From CAISIP01 sp046594635 (lineage in GTDB: Bacteria > Pseudomonadota > Gammaproteobacteria > Burkholderiales > Burkholderiaceae_C): DNA of 6,220 nucleotides. The notes beneath the pieces are model-generated. The model saw only the letters and a list, made by a program, of their open reading frames with translations, had not been told where the DNA came from and ran no database searches. Shown one piece after another: positions 5,176 through 6,220 of this stretch. Within the stretch, counting starts at the first letter, position 1; each line of letters begins with the position of its first letter. The translations under genes were made by a program, and so were the position numbers. The stretch is taken from assembly GCA_046594635.1 (NCBI GenBank), contig JBKJRR010000413.1, positions 1-6,220 on the forward strand, in the 5' to 3' direction.

Positions 5176-6219
5176 GTGGACATTACCCAGTTACTCGCGT
5201 TCAGCGTCAAGAACAAGGCCTCCGACCTTCACCTGTCTGCCGAATTGCCCCCCATGATCAGGGTCCACGGAGATGTGCGGCGCATCAACGTCGAACCGCT
5301 TGACCACAAGGCCGTGCACGCCATGGTGTACGACATCATGAACGACACGCAGCGCAAGCACTACGAGGAGTTCCTGGAGATCGACTTCTCATTCGAAATC
5401 GAAGGCCTGGCGCGTTTTCGCGTCAATGCCTTCAACCACAACCGTGGTGCCGGTGCGGTGTTCCGGACCATTCCCTCGAAAATTCTCTCGCTTGAGCAGC
5501 TCAACGCACCCAAGATATTCGCCGACCTGGCCCTCAAACCACGCGGCATGGTGCTGGTGACCGGTCCCACCGGCTCGGGCAAGTCGACCACGCTGGCGGC
5601 GATGGTGAACTACCTCAACGAAACCGAGTTCGGCCATATCCTGACGGTCGAGGACCCGATCGAGTTCGTCCACGAATCCAAGAAGTGTCTGGTGAACCAG
5701 CGCGAAGTGGGTCCGCAGACACTGAGTTTTGCCGCCGCGTTGCGCTCGGCATTGCGCGAAGACCCGGACTGCATCCTGGTCGGCGAGATGCGCGACCTGG
5801 AAACCATCCGGCTGGCCATGACGGCGGCGGAGACCGGCCACCTGGTCTTCGGCACGCTGCACACATCGAGCGCCGCCAAGACCATCGACCGGATCATCGA
5901 CGTGTTCCCGGCCGACGAAAAGGAAATGGTGCGGGCCATGTTGTCGGAGTCGCTGCAGGCCGTGATCTCGCAAACCCTGTGCAAGACCAAAGATGGCCAG
6001 GGCCGTGTCGCAGCACATGAAATCATGCTCGGCACCAGTGCCATCCGCAACCTGATCCGAGAGGCCAAGGTGGCGCAGATGTACTCGTCGATCCAGACCG
6101 GTAACAGCGTAGGCATGCAGACGCTGGACCAGAACCTGACCGATCTGGTCAGGCGCAACATCATCAGTCCCTCCGAAGCGCGCAGCAAAGCCAAGATTCC
6201 GGAAAATTTCCCGGGTTGA
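5176..6219 (+). CDS. pilT: Type IV pilus retraction ATPase PilT
   Basis: Hexameric ATPase at the cytoplasmic base of type IV pili that powers pilus disassembly, and hence twitching motility and often DNA uptake. The complete 347-residue product has the usual PilT length and all hallmark blocks: an N-terminal PAS-like domain opening with SVKNKASDLHLS (10-21), Walker A GPTGSGKST (130-138), Asp box ILTVEDPIEF (155-164), Walker B ILVGEMRD (200-207), His box GHLVFGTLH (221-229) and the retraction-specific AIRNLIRE motif (289-296). The last motif separates PilT from the extension ATPase PilB and the secretion ATPase GspE. The start is GTG 5176 with GAGGA (5167-5171) just upstream, and gives the canonical MDITQLLAFS N-terminus. 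The TGA is at 6217-6219. A pilU gene commonly follows pilT in related genomes but would lie outside the window. Confidence 0.98.
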   Translation: MDITQLLAFSVKNKASDLHLSAELPPMIRVHGDVRRINVEPLDHKAVHAMVYDIMNDTQRKHYEEFLEIDFSFEIEGLARFRVNAFNHNRGAGAVFRTIPSKILSLEQLNAPKIFADLALKPRGMVLVTGPTGSGKSTTLAAMVNYLNETEFGHILTVEDPIEFVHESKKCLVNQREVGPQTLSFAAALRSALREDPDCILVGEMRDLETIRLAMTAAETGHLVFGTLHTSSAAKTIDRIIDVFPADEKEMVRAMLSESLQAVISQTLCKTKDGQGRVAAHEIMLGTSAIRNLIREAKVAQMYSSIQTGNSVGMQTLDQNLTDLVRRNIISPSEARSKAKIPENFPG

Positions 6220-6220
6220 T

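Noticed and set aside
5389..6018. Leftward 209-codon frame antisense to pilT
   Set aside because: Its His/Arg/Gln-rich composition is the usual mirror of a GC-rich gene, and pilT on the other strand is intact.

Overview
The window looks like chromosome from a GC-rich proteobacterium with type IV pili, most likely a betaproteobacterium. The pointers are a canonical PilT retraction ATPase, the divergent yggS-pilT pairing, a periplasmic DUF3617 protein and strong G/C preference at third codon positions. This placement comes from protein resemblance only. There is no tRNA, rRNA, CRISPR array, insertion sequence or phage gene, and the region reads as stable core or near-core genome.

Left part (1-620). 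The first 89 bases are the N-terminus of a leftward gene, probably a Crp/Fnr-type cyclic-nucleotide-binding protein. A candidate promoter upstream of it is bracketed by an 8-bp inverted repeat. About 320 bases without a convincing gene follow. Next comes a very small, strongly basic 55-residue protein (413-580) with its own likely promoter, ribosome binding site and hairpin terminator.

Centre (620-3726). A leftward two-gene operon encodes ornithine cyclodeaminase (ocd) and arginase, joined by a 4-base TTGA stop/start overlap. Together they would turn arginine into urea plus ornithine, then ornithine into proline plus ammonia. Two Lrp/AsnC-family regulators of different subtypes diverge from this operon and overlap each other by ATGA. 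The 130 bases between the divergent starts hold a cluster of inverted repeats built on GCCA/TGGC half-sites, which are good candidates for the regulators' operators. Arginine catabolism controlled by a local pair of amino-acid-sensing regulators is the main biological story of the window.

Right part (3813-6219). A secreted, methionine-rich DUF3617 protein points toward a leftward yggS (PLP homeostasis protein). YggS is divergent from pilT with only 36 bases between start codons. The pilT gene is complete and ends one base before the window edge.

No wholly new system is evident. The points most worth following up are the two-regulator arginine-to-proline module with its operator-like repeats, and the small basic protein gene.
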